Counted from the first letter of the stretch, positions 53,270 to 61,762 are shown. The stretch: DNA of 64,000 bases from Ectocarpus siliculosus (GCA_000310025.1 FN649741.1:4401521-4465520), one strand, 5' to 3'. Numbers and translations are program-made. Notes: a model not told the origin generated them from the sequence alone.

Positions 53270-53617
53270 ATGAAGAAAAATCACATGGACTTCTTCGCCA
53301 TATGCCACCAGCTAGCCTCCAAATCACACCATTCACGGTTTCGGCACGGATCCATCGTCGTTCACAGACGGAGTTCTATCATAGGGAGAGGGTACAATCG
53401 GAAAAACATACACGCCGAGGTCAGCGCCATCAAGAGCGTAGACAAGTACCACCGTTACGACAACCTTGTCGTCTACGTTTGTCGCGTCAACTCGCAAGGC
53501 GGCTACATGAACTCCAGGCCGTGCTCCAAGTGCGCAGACTTTATGAAGCAGAGTGGCGTGGGTCGCGTGTACTTCAGCGATGCCAGTGGATTCAGCAAAA
53601 TAATATTCAAACACTAA
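53270..53617 (+). CDS. Small cytidine/deoxycytidylate deaminase-like protein
   Basis: A 115-residue protein. The zinc motif HAEVSAI (His and catalytic Glu) and RPCSKCADFM (PCxxC) are both present, giving the cytidine-deaminase fold in minimal form. It could deaminate a pyrimidine nucleotide and thus feed dUMP/dTTP synthesis together with the ribonucleotide reductase, but a base-editing role on nucleic acid is also possible. A start at the second Met (MDFFAICH) is possible. Upstream is AAAACGTTTTC, a palindromic stretch shared with the divergent gene. Confidence 0.8.
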   Translation: MKKNHMDFFAICHQLASKSHHSRFRHGSIVVHRRSSIIGRGYNRKNIHAEVSAIKSVDKYHRYDNLVVYVCRVNSQGGYMNSRPCSKCADFMKQSGVGRVYFSDASGFSKIIFKH

Positions 53618-53949
53618 ACTCCAAAGAAGAAACCCGTAAAAAGGTCGTCTACACCATCCCCGTCAAGGTGTGGACGCTTATCGGCCCCAACGTCCATCTG
53701 AAAAATGGTCTTGTGATTGCCAACAGTCTTGCGGGTGGCGGCGCAGTTCATGTCCGACAGCTTCTCCCGTTTCTCGGTATCTTGTTCCCTGAACTCCTCC
53801 TTAATTCTGTTGTAGCACGAGAGTCCGATCCTCTGCTTCACATGGTCCAGCCAGATCTGAGCCTTGCCGATCGAAAACTCTGAAATGATGTCGCTGAACT
53901 CATCCTCGGGAAGAATGCTCTCAAGCTTATACATGAGAAACTCCAGCAT
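53614..53949 (-). CDS. Hypothetical protein
   Basis: A 111-residue helical protein, MLEFLMYKLESILPEDEFSD, with EFREQDTEKREKLSDMNC in the middle and a hydrophobic C-terminal end (DLFTGFFFGV). It overlaps the convergent deaminase by 4 bp. Upstream, 53956-54000, is a short direct repeat (GTGTCGTGAGTGGGGA twice) with no obvious gene. Unknown function. Confidence 0.6.
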   Translation of the reverse strand: MLEFLMYKLESILPEDEFSDIISEFSIGKAQIWLDHVKQRIGLSCYNRIKEEFREQDTEKREKLSDMNCAATRKTVGNHKTIFQMDVGADKRPHLDGDGVDDLFTGFFFGV

Positions 53950-54034
53950 CTCGGAAACGGGGAGTGTCGTGAGTGGGGAGTGTCGTGAGTGGGGAGTGAA
54001 ACACCTATTTATTGATATCTTAATCCCACTCGCT

Positions 54035-54471
54035 GCATTGTTATCAACTTAAGCTTTCTAGAACAATTTGGCGAATCTTACCAACTCGAAACGATCTAGA
54101 AGAAAGACCACATTTTTCAATTTTATATGTAAATATTTGAGTGTATTGGTAGCCCACGCTGCTCACAATTCACCTTCACCATGGCAACCACCACTACAAA
54201 ATCGAAGACGAAGAAGAAAAAAAAGAGAAAGAAGAAAGCCGACATCACAACACGGCTACACGAGGTCTACAACATCAACACGCTACGAAGAAACGACGAC
54301 AAGCTTTCGCAACCGAAGTTTCAACAAACGACTTGCCTGGAAACAGTGGGATATTCCGAGGTTTAGAAAACCCTAAAAGCTGGACCCTTGAGGAGACAAC
54401 TTAGTTGTTTCTATCTGTTTTTGTTCACTACAACTTAATAGTTCCGGTTTTCTTAAGTTGATATTAGTGAC
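54035..54471. mobile_element. MITE-like dispersed repeat, copy 2
   Basis: Same 437-bp unit as 33604-34040, with about ten substitutions by eye and no indels. TATCAACTTAAG again lies near both ends in inverted orientation (54042-54053 and 54452-54463). ACTCGCT flanks it on both sides (54028-54034 and 54470-54476), a likely 7-bp target-site duplication. This makes a true insertion far more likely than a segmental duplication. The right end supplies the stop codon of the acidic protein at 54453. Confidence 0.85.
54181..54366 (+). CDS. Repeat-borne small basic protein, copy 2
   Basis: A 61-residue frame nearly identical to the one at 33750 (Lys-rich N-terminus, then ITTRLHEVYNINTLRR). The frame is intact in both copies. 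The gene may be a passenger within the element or the reason for its persistence. No functional domain recognised. Confidence 0.45.
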   Translation: MATTTTKSKTKKKKKRKKKADITTRLHEVYNINTLRRNDDKLSQPKFQQTTCLETVGYSEV

Positions 54472-56132
54472 TCGCTGTCCGTAGATCCGGAACTAGATTC
54501 AGATTCAGATTCAGATTCAGATTCAGATTCAGTATCACTTTCAGTTCCAGTTTCAGTTCCGGTGTCAGAGTCAGATTCACTTCCAGTTTCAGTTTCAGTA
54601 CCGGTGTCAGAGTCACATTCACTTCCAGTTTCAGCTTCAGTTCCGGTGTCGGTGTCAGTTGCAGACTCAGATGATTCGCTTTCGGTGTCGGACTCCGCGT
54701 CGTCGTAGGTAGCGTCAGTCTCGCCCATCTCGACATCGGACTCCCCGTCGGTTGATGATGCGGATTCTCCTGTCTCTGTATCATCTTCGCAGTACGACGC
54801 TTCCTGACATGATTCAGATTCGGACGAAGAACTAGAATCACCGGAGGAAGATTCAAAATCTACCGAGTCTCCTGACTGCAAAGAATCGGAGCCCGACGAC
54901 TCTGTCTCGTATTCTGTGTCACTATCTTCGTCGGTGCCGAGGTCGTCGCCGCGTACCTCTTTATCCTCCTCCTCCTCCTCCTCCTCCTCCCCCTCCTCCG
55001 CCTCCACCCACTCCTCTTCCTCTTCTCCTTCTTCTTCCGTGTCGAGTGAGTCGTCAGAGTCGTCAGAGTCGTCACCTTCCGAGCTCTGTCCACTAGAACC
55101 ATCTTCAGAAGTTTTTGGTGGGACCGAGAGCGAGGGGAACAAGCTTTCGCCGGGTGGATACGGCCCAAGCGCAGTCAGTGGCGGCATGGCCACCGGCATC
55201 GGCATCGGCATGTCGACATTGAAGGCGGAGGGTACATGGGGGTAGACGGAGCTTGAATTCATGCTCCCAGGGTACATGATATGACCGCTTGACAGATGAT
55301 TGGACATGTTTTCCTGGAACGTCTGAGAAGGGGCAGCGACGGTCTCCACGTCTCCGGTAACAACGTTTATGTTCTTGGTTATCTCGAGATGGTCGGCCAC
55401 TTCTTCGTTGCCACTGCCATCGCCTCCGCCAGCGCACGACTGGGAATCGTTCTCAGTCGTTAGGTAGATTCCCGAAGCAGACGCCGGATCCGCACTCGCG
55501 AAAGACTTGGACATCAGAGAGGGGCGAGCAGAAGACGACGAATATGAAGGAGATGGTGATGATGGCGACGATGATGATGATGATGACGATGGGGAAGAAG
55601 GAGACGCGGGGGCGTTCGTCAACATCACGTACTTTCGGGTCGCATTGTACACGACATCTCTGTTTTTCATGGCAATGCGGGCGTTGTTGAGGCATGTCTG
55701 GTACTCCGTCGAGTCGGTTCCATGCGAGAACCATTCGGGGTGCTCGATGAACACTTTGCTACACTCGACGATGAAGGAGTGCAGGACGTCGTGGAAGGCG
55801 AAGTCCACCGGGACGTATCTTCCATCGGAGTCGTGAGCCTCGTCCATGATTTTGCTGGTCAGCCTGATCATCTCCGTGGCGAGCGCCTCGCACCTGTTGA
55901 TCGCCGGGAACTTTTTGACAAGTTTGCCACAGAAGTCATGCACGACCGAGGAGTTCCATTCGCTCATCTTCGCCATGCTCTGTTTGAAGTGGTACAACAG
56001 CTTGTTGTCAGAGTCTACCCGTTCTGCTATCTGGTCATGTTGGATTTGGAAAATCGTGAACATGGGATGGTTAAGCACATCCAATATCTGGTCGTTGCAC
56101 AGCGCCTTCGCGTCGACAAGCGCGGACGACAT
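54453..56132 (-). CDS. Large acidic Ser/Asp/Glu-repeat protein
   Basis: A 559-residue protein. Residues 1-170 are globular and helical (ALCNDQILDVLNHPMFTIFQ ... CLNNARIAMKNRD). The middle is Ser/Pro-rich (PSSPSSSSSSSSPSSPS), then a very acidic zone (EEEGEEEEEWVEAEE) and long Ser/Asp/Thr/Glu repeats of the SDTGTETETGSES type. It contains an RGD triplet near residue 400. Such tails can bind Ca or basic proteins or be phosphorylated. The last few residues and stop come from the inserted repeat, so the original end was only slightly changed. Start at 56132 is the first ATG. Confidence 0.75.
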   Translation of the reverse strand: MSSALVDAKALCNDQILDVLNHPMFTIFQIQHDQIAERVDSDNKLLYHFKQSMAKMSEWNSSVVHDFCGKLVKKFPAINRCEALATEMIRLTSKIMDEAHDSDGRYVPVDFAFHDVLHSFIVECSKVFIEHPEWFSHGTDSTEYQTCLNNARIAMKNRDVVYNATRKYVMLTNAPASPSSPSSSSSSSSPSSPSPSYSSSSARPSLMSKSFASADPASASGIYLTTENDSQSCAGGGDGSGNEEVADHLEITKNINVVTGDVETVAAPSQTFQENMSNHLSSGHIMYPGSMNSSSVYPHVPSAFNVDMPMPMPVAMPPLTALGPYPPGESLFPSLSVPPKTSEDGSSGQSSEGDDSDDSDDSLDTEEEGEEEEEWVEAEEGEEEEEEEEDKEVRGDDLGTDEDSDTEYETESSGSDSLQSGDSVDFESSSGDSSSSSESESCQEASYCEDDTETGESASSTDGESDVEMGETDATYDDAESDTESESSESATDTDTGTEAETGSECDSDTGTETETGSESDSDTGTETGTESDTESESESESESESSSGSTDSESLIST

Positions 56133-56220
56133 CTTCACGGCTGTTGCAATAGCTACTACACAAGTTTTACATTATTTTCTTGTCGGTCCCGACGCGCAGA
56201 GAACAATATTCAAGTACAAA

Positions 56221-56577
56221 CTAAATCACAGGGACGATCATCATGAACAAGAAAACAAAGAGGGAGATACAGTAGAGGATGGTGAAGCTGGGTTTGCTGA
56301 TTTCGATAGGGTTGTCGCTTTTCTCTTGAACGAAAGGGGGGTTAAGTACCGAAAGCACGGAGAAGGTGCAGAGGGCAGTGGTCGCCGATATACCAACCTT
56401 CGAGTAGAAGAGATCAGTGAGCTGAAACTTCCTGTACGTCCACGCCGGGATCTCCTGGTATTGTTCGTTGGAGACTGTGTTTGGCACACGTACCACGGGC
56501 GTGTCGATGCCGAGGTCTGGGACCATCGGCAGGGCGGGCGTGCCACGGGTGCTGTCGGGAAACGCTGGGTTGGACAT
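56221..56577 (-). CDS. Membrane protein with two hydrophobic segments, hypothetical
   Basis: A 118-residue protein MSNPAFPDSTRGTPALP with hydrophobic runs near residues 70-90 (GISATTALCTFSVLSVLN) and 100-118 (FTILYCISLFVFLFMMIVPV). The N-terminal half is Pro/Thr-rich and would be exposed. The element AAAAATGTAGCG on the minus strand is upstream. Unknown function. Confidence 0.65.
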   Translation of the reverse strand: MSNPAFPDSTRGTPALPMVPDLGIDTPVVRVPNTVSNEQYQEIPAWTYRKFQLTDLFYSKVGISATTALCTFSVLSVLNPPFVQEKSDNPIEISKPSFTILYCISLFVFLFMMIVPVI

Positions 56578-56684
56578 CAAACCAAGCCTTGTTCATTCAC
56601 TCTTCGCTACATTTTTATTGCAAAAAGATGTCGCAATACTTTTGGCGCCTGTGTCGACGCGGATAACTATCGTACAATATACTT

Positions 56685-57005
56685 TCAAATGCCTTCCCCA
56701 ATACTGTCTCTGCGCTTACTGACGAGCAGAGTCTTCTGGCGGATGTAGTCGTCTCGGATGCGATTGAACTCCGCTCCGGCCATAGAGATGACCTGTTTCT
56801 CTTCGATGGTGACGTTGCGCAGTCCCGAATCCTTGCGGATCTTCGAGAGAATCACCTGGTACTTGTCGATGGCTCGGCCGCCTTCTTTGGAAACGAAAAG
56901 AGATATCTTGTCGAAGGCTCCCGGTGAGAGGGTCGACCAGTAAGCCAGAATTGTAAGCAATTCGTACCAAACATAGCCAAATTGCACACACAGCAACGGA
57001 ATCAT
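56685..57005 (-). CDS. Small membrane-anchored protein, hypothetical
   Basis: A 106-residue protein with an N-terminal hydrophobic run (MIPLLCVQFGYVWYELLTILAYW) followed by a basic helical domain (SKIRKDSGLRNVTIEEKQV ... RQKTLLVSKRRDS). Single-pass topology with a soluble C-terminus likely. No recognised family. It precedes another small gene on the same strand by about 30 bp. Confidence 0.6.
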   Translation of the reverse strand: MIPLLCVQFGYVWYELLTILAYWSTLSPGAFDKISLFVSKEGGRAIDKYQVILSKIRKDSGLRNVTIEEKQVISMAGAEFNRIRDDYIRQKTLLVSKRRDSIGEGI

Positions 57006-57037
57006 AGATGATGTAGAACAGGGCGATGGCGGTCGGA

Positions 57038-57286
57038 TCAGAGTAACTGGGTTATTCTATTCGATATGGACTTACCATATCTCTCCCGCGAAATATTTCC
57101 CGAGTTCCTATCGGAGGACTCTTTGGATTCTGTAATGTAGAGAACCATCAGTTCTGTGAGAATTGATAGTTTTTTGTAAGGCGCCAGAGATACGCCGAGC
57201 ACCAGCCTCGAGTCCACCATGTGCTTGTTTTGTTCTGGAGTTAGGACATATATTATTTCCCCAATATGTACGATTGTGTGAGACAT
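57038..57286 (-). CDS. Small hypothetical protein
   Basis: An 82-residue protein MSHTIVHIGEIIYVLTPEQ, with a small beta-strand start and a helical end. The open frame runs on to 57730, but that part is antisense to the gene at 57347 and is not protein-like. The minus strand has no clear promoter element, but the region 57311-57322 lies between the two divergent starts. Unknown function. Confidence 0.5.
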   Translation of the reverse strand: MSHTIVHIGEIIYVLTPEQNKHMVDSRLVLGVSLAPYKKLSILTELMVLYITESKESSDRNSGNISRERYGKSISNRITQLL

Positions 57287-57310
57287 CGAAAGCTCGTCCC
57301 AAGACGGACT

Positions 57311-57322
57311 AAAAAAATGTCG
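57311..57322 (+). promoter_or_regulatory. ATGTT-type promoter element variant
   Basis: AAAAAAATGTCGCGAC about 25 nt before the start at 57347. It keeps the A-run and ATGT but has CGCG in place of TT; TCGCGA is palindromic and could serve the divergent gene as well. Confidence 0.4.
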
Positions 57323-57346
57323 CGACACGTTTAACCATCCGGAGAC

Positions 57347-57778
57347 ATGGCGTCCTCTCTCGAGAAACAGATCCACGTAGAAGAGCACATCCCGGAGCGC
57401 TGTGCGGAGCAGTGGGACTACCAATTCCCCGTTGTGAACCAACAGCATTGCCTGATGTCTATCGTCGACTGCGAGGACCCACAGAAGCCCTCCGCCATCA
57501 AAGTCTTCGGGTGCTACCCCTCTGTCGACGCGGCAAACGCGGCGGCGGCCAAGATAAGCTCCGAGTGCGACTTCTTCCACGTGTACGTTTGCCCCACCAA
57601 TGCCTGGGTGCCCGTCCCCCCCTCCCCCGAGTTTATAGAGAACGTACAATACCAAGAGTCCCGGATGAGAGAAATTCAGGAAACTTTCGCGGCTCTGAAG
57701 GACCGCAAAGCCCAGGACGTCATCCGTCACCTCAACAAGGAGTCGGGAGTTTCGGAAGAAAAGTATGGATTAGAGTGA
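57347..57778 (+). CDS. Conserved-type hypothetical protein of large DNA viruses
   Basis: A 143-residue protein MASSLEKQIHVEEHIPERC. The stretch MSIVDCEDPQKPSAIKVFGCYPSVD, AKISSECDFFHVYVCPTNAWVPVPPSP resembles a small uncharacterised family widespread in large DNA viruses, whose typical features are A-K-x-x-G-x-x-x-S/T, then a V-x-V-G-x-W-x-P-x-x-P pattern. The C-terminal 45 residues form a helical tail. No catalytic motif. Function unknown, but the family is often expressed in virions or early. Confidence 0.7.
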   Translation: MASSLEKQIHVEEHIPERCAEQWDYQFPVVNQQHCLMSIVDCEDPQKPSAIKVFGCYPSVDAANAAAAKISSECDFFHVYVCPTNAWVPVPPSPEFIENVQYQESRMREIQETFAALKDRKAQDVIRHLNKESGVSEEKYGLE

Positions 57779-57815
57779 TGCCATCCGCCCGATAATAATA
57801 TCAATACGCACTGAG

Positions 57816-59024
57816 ATGAACCTTGTTGCATGGAATTCGGCCATACAGATACGAAAGAGGGTTGCCACCGAGAACGTGTGCACGGCCGGCGCGCTATGGT
57901 ACCAGGTAGCAAGTCCGACAAGCCACCAAGAACTCGTAGGAAACGGGAAAGCTATCCGGCAAATAGAAGACTGGTTTTCCGAGGCCTCGGCCGAACCCGA
58001 GACGTCCGCATGTCTTTTTTTACACGGAGAGTCCGGCACGGGCAAGTCCACCGCGGTTACGATGATCGCACAGAAGCACGAGTTCAAAACTGTCACGACG
58101 TACGCAGACCGATCGAGGACGCCCGCTCGCCTAGAGGGTGTCGTGCGCGAAGCGGGTGTTCACGGCCCACGGGGGGTGGTCGTCCTCGATGACTTTGAAA
58201 TCTTTCTCGAGGAGACCACATCCCTCAGGGTCTTGTCCAAGCTCCTCCGACAACTTCTGAGCACGGGAGACACCAGTGTGAGGAACCGCTCTAGGTGTCT
58301 TTTTATCATCATCAGCAACTCAAAGCACAAGCAGTTCGGATCCCTGCAGGATATATCTACAACGATTCACTTCGAGCGACTCCACCAGAGCGAGATCAAC
58401 AAAGTGTTCAATCGACTGGCGTGGAGAGTCAGGCGTCACTCGTACGTTCCCCCGATGGCATCTTACCTATCGTCCATATCGAGCTCGGGGACGATCACAC
58501 AGGGAGTACAACAGCTCCAGCTACTGTACGCCGGGGACACGCCACCCGACTTCCTTCGCCGACCGGGTCGCAAGAAACAAAAAATAGCCGGGCACACCAA
58601 CAGTCATCGTGACTGCATTTCCTATCTGTGGTCCGACATTTACACGGACAAGATACTGGAGCACTTGGTAGACAACAACTTCCACGAAGGGCGCGTCATC
58701 GACCGGCTTCGTTCATTCGAAAGGGAGAGACTCGACAAAGTCGGCGGCCAGCTGCACGAGGAATACGCGCGGCGGATGACATCCGTCGAGCAACTGCGGG
58801 ACGTGGCAGAATCGATCAGCATGTCGGACACCAACCGCCTCGAGTTTCACCACGACGCGCTCTACGACGGAGAGAACAGCGACAGCTGGTCGGAGAACGA
58901 CATGGCCTTCGTATCATTCGTTGCATACGGCGTGCTCACCATCAAGGGCCAGAGGAGGAGGGATCAGTCCTGGTCTAGGAAAACACACACCCGACTTTTG
59001 AAATGCGAGGCGTTGGTCCTCTGA
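57816..59024 (+). CDS. Replication factor C large subunit-like AAA+ ATPase
   Basis: A 402-residue ATPase. Walker A GESGTGKST (residues 71-79) and Walker B VVVLDDFE (near 140) are intact. The C-terminal region with FERLHQSEINKVFNRLAWR and a helical collar resembles the large RFC subunit more than the small one. It lacks the BRCT extension of cellular RFC1. It would complete the clamp loader with the small subunit at 7918. The SRC arginine finger seen in the small subunit is not obvious, as expected for a large subunit. Followed at 5 bp by the convergent exonuclease. Confidence 0.8.
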   Translation: MNLVAWNSAIQIRKRVATENVCTAGALWYQVASPTSHQELVGNGKAIRQIEDWFSEASAEPETSACLFLHGESGTGKSTAVTMIAQKHEFKTVTTYADRSRTPARLEGVVREAGVHGPRGVVVLDDFEIFLEETTSLRVLSKLLRQLLSTGDTSVRNRSRCLFIIISNSKHKQFGSLQDISTTIHFERLHQSEINKVFNRLAWRVRRHSYVPPMASYLSSISSSGTITQGVQQLQLLYAGDTPPDFLRRPGRKKQKIAGHTNSHRDCISYLWSDIYTDKILEHLVDNNFHEGRVIDRLRSFERERLDKVGGQLHEEYARRMTSVEQLRDVAESISMSDTNRLEFHHDALYDGENSDSWSENDMAFVSFVAYGVLTIKGQRRRDQSWSRKTHTRLLKCEALVL

Positions 59025-59028
59025 CAGC

Positions 59029-59808
59029 CTATCCATTCAAAAAGGTCTCCTTGAAAAATTTCATCAGCGAGATGGAGTCAAGTATGTCGTCGTAGGCGCG
59101 GTGTGATCCGTTGCGCCGGGGAAGCTTCGCGGCGACGTCGGGCCTCCAACGACGCACCATCTCCAGCGGGGTAGAGACGTCGACGACTCTGTAGTGGAAG
59201 AACGTTTTCAGGCACGGGAAGTACTTCAGCAGAAAAATACGGTCGAAGTAGACGGTCGAACCCGCCAGCAGGCACTTCTTGTAATTGCTTCGCCGAGGTT
59301 GCTGTTGGTGGCGGCACCGTGACGCGTCGGATGCGCCGAGAAAGGTTCCGTTGGCGCCCAGAGTTCTATCAAAGAACGGCTGGCTAGACGTAATCTGTGT
59401 CGTGTCGTACCTGCCGCCGACGTCTTTGGAATAATGGTCGAAGAAGTTCCACATCCTGTACTCCGCCTCGTGGTGACTGAGAGCGCTGAAGTGGCAAGCC
59501 TCGAATAACCCATTTCCCCCTTCCCTGCGGTGGCAGAACTTCCTTCTGCACCACGCGCTGGAACGGGCCAGCAGGATTGAGTGGGGGTGGTGAAGGACGA
59601 GCCGCATGGAATCGATCTCGTTCAGGTCTCGGTCGGTGACGACCATCACAATTTCAAGGATCAAGTTCGTGTCCGTGTCCAGACCCGTCGTCTCCATGTC
59701 GATCCAAAACCACGGAAACTCGTTCTCGTAGTCATGCTTGCTTGTCTTGAAGTCACGCGAGACGAAGGTCTTGTTCCTTCTGCCCTTGCCGATGCCTTCC
59801 GAACCCAT
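59029..59808 (-). CDS. Oligoribonuclease-like DEDDh exonuclease
   Basis: A 259-residue exonuclease. Motif I WIDMETTGLDTD, then ILEIVMVVTD; motif II AGSTVYFDRIFLLKYFP; motif III HRAYDDILDSI. This order and the HRAxDDI box are the signature of oligoribonuclease (Orn/REX2-type), which clears short RNA fragments. A longer insert (about 60 residues, Ser/Arg-rich) lies between motifs I and II. The start at MGSEGIGK is set by AATAATGTTT on the minus strand (59832-59844), about 25 nt upstream. Confidence 0.85.
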   Translation of the reverse strand: MGSEGIGKGRRNKTFVSRDFKTSKHDYENEFPWFWIDMETTGLDTDTNLILEIVMVVTDRDLNEIDSMRLVLHHPHSILLARSSAWCRRKFCHRREGGNGLFEACHFSALSHHEAEYRMWNFFDHYSKDVGGRYDTTQITSSQPFFDRTLGANGTFLGASDASRCRHQQQPRRSNYKKCLLAGSTVYFDRIFLLKYFPCLKTFFHYRVVDVSTPLEMVRRWRPDVAAKLPRRNGSHRAYDDILDSISLMKFFKETFLNG

Positions 59809-59951
59809 CCATGTACTCTCCCTTTGTGTAATAAACATTATTAATCTCGTCGGCTTTTCCCCGGGAGCGTTGTCACCAGCTTCAGGACTCACTCGTCGTC
59901 GCGTCGAAAAATAAAATATGCGCCTTACTTTATGAACATCGAATCACTCGC

Positions 59952-60785
59952 ATGCAACCGGCCGCAAAAAAGAAAAGGCTGACACGGGAGACGACCAGGG
60001 GCACATCCCCGCGATCGTTTGCGCATGCGACCATCAAGTGCAAGAAAACGCCCGCGTACGCCTCCGCCTACAAGGCCATGACCCTTGCTTCGGCCAAGCA
60101 GGCCAACAGGAGAATCGGTACCGCGGACTGGTACCGCCTTAAGAAGGACGCCCTCGTCGCCACGATCGTCCTTAACCACTTCGCCGAAGAAATACAGAGG
60201 TTCTTCAGACACGTCGTCGTCACGACACGCGACAGTGACGACGACGCACGCACAGCAGTTTGTCCGATATCCTTGAAGCCGATCACAGAGATACCCTGTG
60301 GGCACAGGTTCAGGCACGGCAACATCTGGTTCAACAAGGACACCCTCGCACAATACATGCGCAAGACAAGCGATTTCATGAACCCGGTCACGAGAGTGGA
60401 GCTCCGGGAGGAAGACGTCCTGAAAGTTGACCCCGGGTTGATCAAGCAGTACAGGCACAGGAAAGAGCTCGCGGAACGCATGGCTGAAGACATGGCCCTC
60501 GTCCAGAGCGTCGAGAACGAACTGGAGGAAGTTTTTCAGGACATGGTAGAGGCCGCTCAGGAGATACGGACCAGAATGGAATTCAGAATCGTCTTCGACC
60601 ACCTCGCGGAGGATTTCCAGGAATGCCACGGTGATCTCACCGAACTCGATCGCGACAGGTCGGTTCTCACGTTGAAGTCTCTCGGAGACCTTGTCGACGG
60701 CGATCCCACTCGACGCGTCCACATGTCGAAGAAACGAGAGAGGATTCTCAGGCACTTCTTGAAAACGCAGAAACCACAGGGATGA
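59952..60785 (+). CDS. U-box/RING-like zinc-less protein
   Basis: A 277-residue basic protein. Residues about 103-150 (CPISLKPITEIPCGHRFRHGNIWFNKDTLAQYMRK) have the U-box-like pattern CPIS-x-I-x-x-PC-GH-F. The flanks are basic and helical (MQPAAKKKRLTRETTRG ... KRERILRHFLKTQK). A role in host ubiquitination is possible but not shown. It is on the plus strand, convergent with the collagen-tailed gene 8 bp later. Confidence 0.65.
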   Translation: MQPAAKKKRLTRETTRGTSPRSFAHATIKCKKTPAYASAYKAMTLASAKQANRRIGTADWYRLKKDALVATIVLNHFAEEIQRFFRHVVVTTRDSDDDARTAVCPISLKPITEIPCGHRFRHGNIWFNKDTLAQYMRKTSDFMNPVTRVELREEDVLKVDPGLIKQYRHRKELAERMAEDMALVQSVENELEEVFQDMVEAAQEIRTRMEFRIVFDHLAEDFQECHGDLTELDRDRSVLTLKSLGDLVDGDPTRRVHMSKKRERILRHFLKTQKPQG

Positions 60786-60792
60786 AGATTTT

Positions 60793-61614
60793 TCACAAGA
60801 ACGACATCGTGAAGGATCCCGAAAACAGCTGAGGAGGCTCTGTGGCACAGACAAACGGTGTCGGCCTCCCGGGGTTCCCGGGGTTCCTGTGGTTCCCAAG
60901 CTTCCCAATCTTCCCAGGCTTCCCAGGCTTTCCAGGCTTTCCAGGCTTTCCAGGCTTCCCAGGCTTCCCAGGCTTTCCAAGCTTCCCAAGCTTCCCAAGC
61001 TTCCCAAGCTCCCCAGGCTTCCCAAGCTCCGCAGGCTTCCCAGGCTTCCCAGGCTTCCCAGGCTTCCCGGGCTCTCCGGGCTTCCTGTGGTTCTTTACCC
61101 TCTTTCTTTTCACGAGACGAACGTTGCTGGTGTCGGAGTCCTTCATGTGCTTCTCGATTGCAGACTTGTTCTCGAGAAGGAATCCGACCAGGTTTTTAGA
61201 CAGGAACCACCGGAAGAAGTTCAGCTGTCCGATGGTAGAGACACGCTCCTCGTTGCCAAACAAGACGATCTGGATTCTACGCCTGCGGGCGAAAGGGTCG
61301 AAGTTCTTCTTGTTGTGAGCGGAGAGGTTCTTGTGGTAGTCCCTGCGCAGATTGCGGGGAAGGCCGTCCGACTCAATCGCAACGCTGAAGGATCTGGTGA
61401 AGTTCGTGATCAACCAGTCGATGATGCGCAACGACAAGCCGTTCTTGTGGTGAACGATGTCCGAAAAGGTTTGGACACGAGACTTTTCTTCGTTGAACCA
61501 CAAAAGCACCGAGTTGAGCAGGACCTCATCCTTTCGCGAAAACGACGTCGCCGCGTCCGCCTTGTCGTGGCCGACGCCGCCGTCGACACGGCTCATGAAC
61601 GGGTGCGCGGGCAT
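60793..61614 (-). CDS. Conserved-type protein with collagen-like C-terminal tail
   Basis: A 273-residue protein. The first about 170 residues follow a pattern I associate with an uncharacterised large-DNA-virus family ([44 protein letters not shown]). The C-terminal about 75 residues are Gly-x-y repeats dominated by GKP (about 20 units), a collagen-like triple-helix segment. Start at [10 protein letters not shown] after a TATATAAGG run; the frame can be read to 61848 but that part is doubtful. The tail may be a surface fibre (inference). Confidence 0.75.
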   Translation of the reverse strand: MPAHPFMSRVDGGVGHDKADAATSFSRKDEVLLNSVLLWFNEEKSRVQTFSDIVHHKNGLSLRIIDWLITNFTRSFSVAIESDGLPRNLRRDYHKNLSAHNKKNFDPFARRRRIQIVLFGNEERVSTIGQLNFFRWFLSKNLVGFLLENKSAIEKHMKDSDTSNVRLVKRKRVKNHRKPGEPGKPGKPGKPGKPAELGKPGELGKLGKLGKLGKPGKPGKPGKPGKPGKPGKPGKIGKLGNHRNPGNPGRPTPFVCATEPPQLFSGSFTMSFL

Positions 61615-61762
61615 GTCATTCCTTATATACCACGAGACGCCAGCGACAATGAATGAGTACGCGGGTGCTCGAAATACGCCTGCCCACTGTTTTCGAACAA
61701 CATGCACCTGTTCGTTCGAACCCGCAAAACAAAAATAAACATTGGCATACATGTAAACCGCG

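Noticed and set aside
53209..53883. A 224-codon plus-strand frame across the deaminase gene
   Set aside because: It is out of phase with the deaminase motifs, Arg/Gln/His-rich and antisense to the gene at 53614, so a shadow frame.
57287..57730. The upstream part of the minus-strand frame that ends at 57038
   Set aside because: It lies opposite the conserved-type gene at 57347 and has a Gly/Val/Arg-rich shadow composition; only the first-ATG segment from 57286 is kept.
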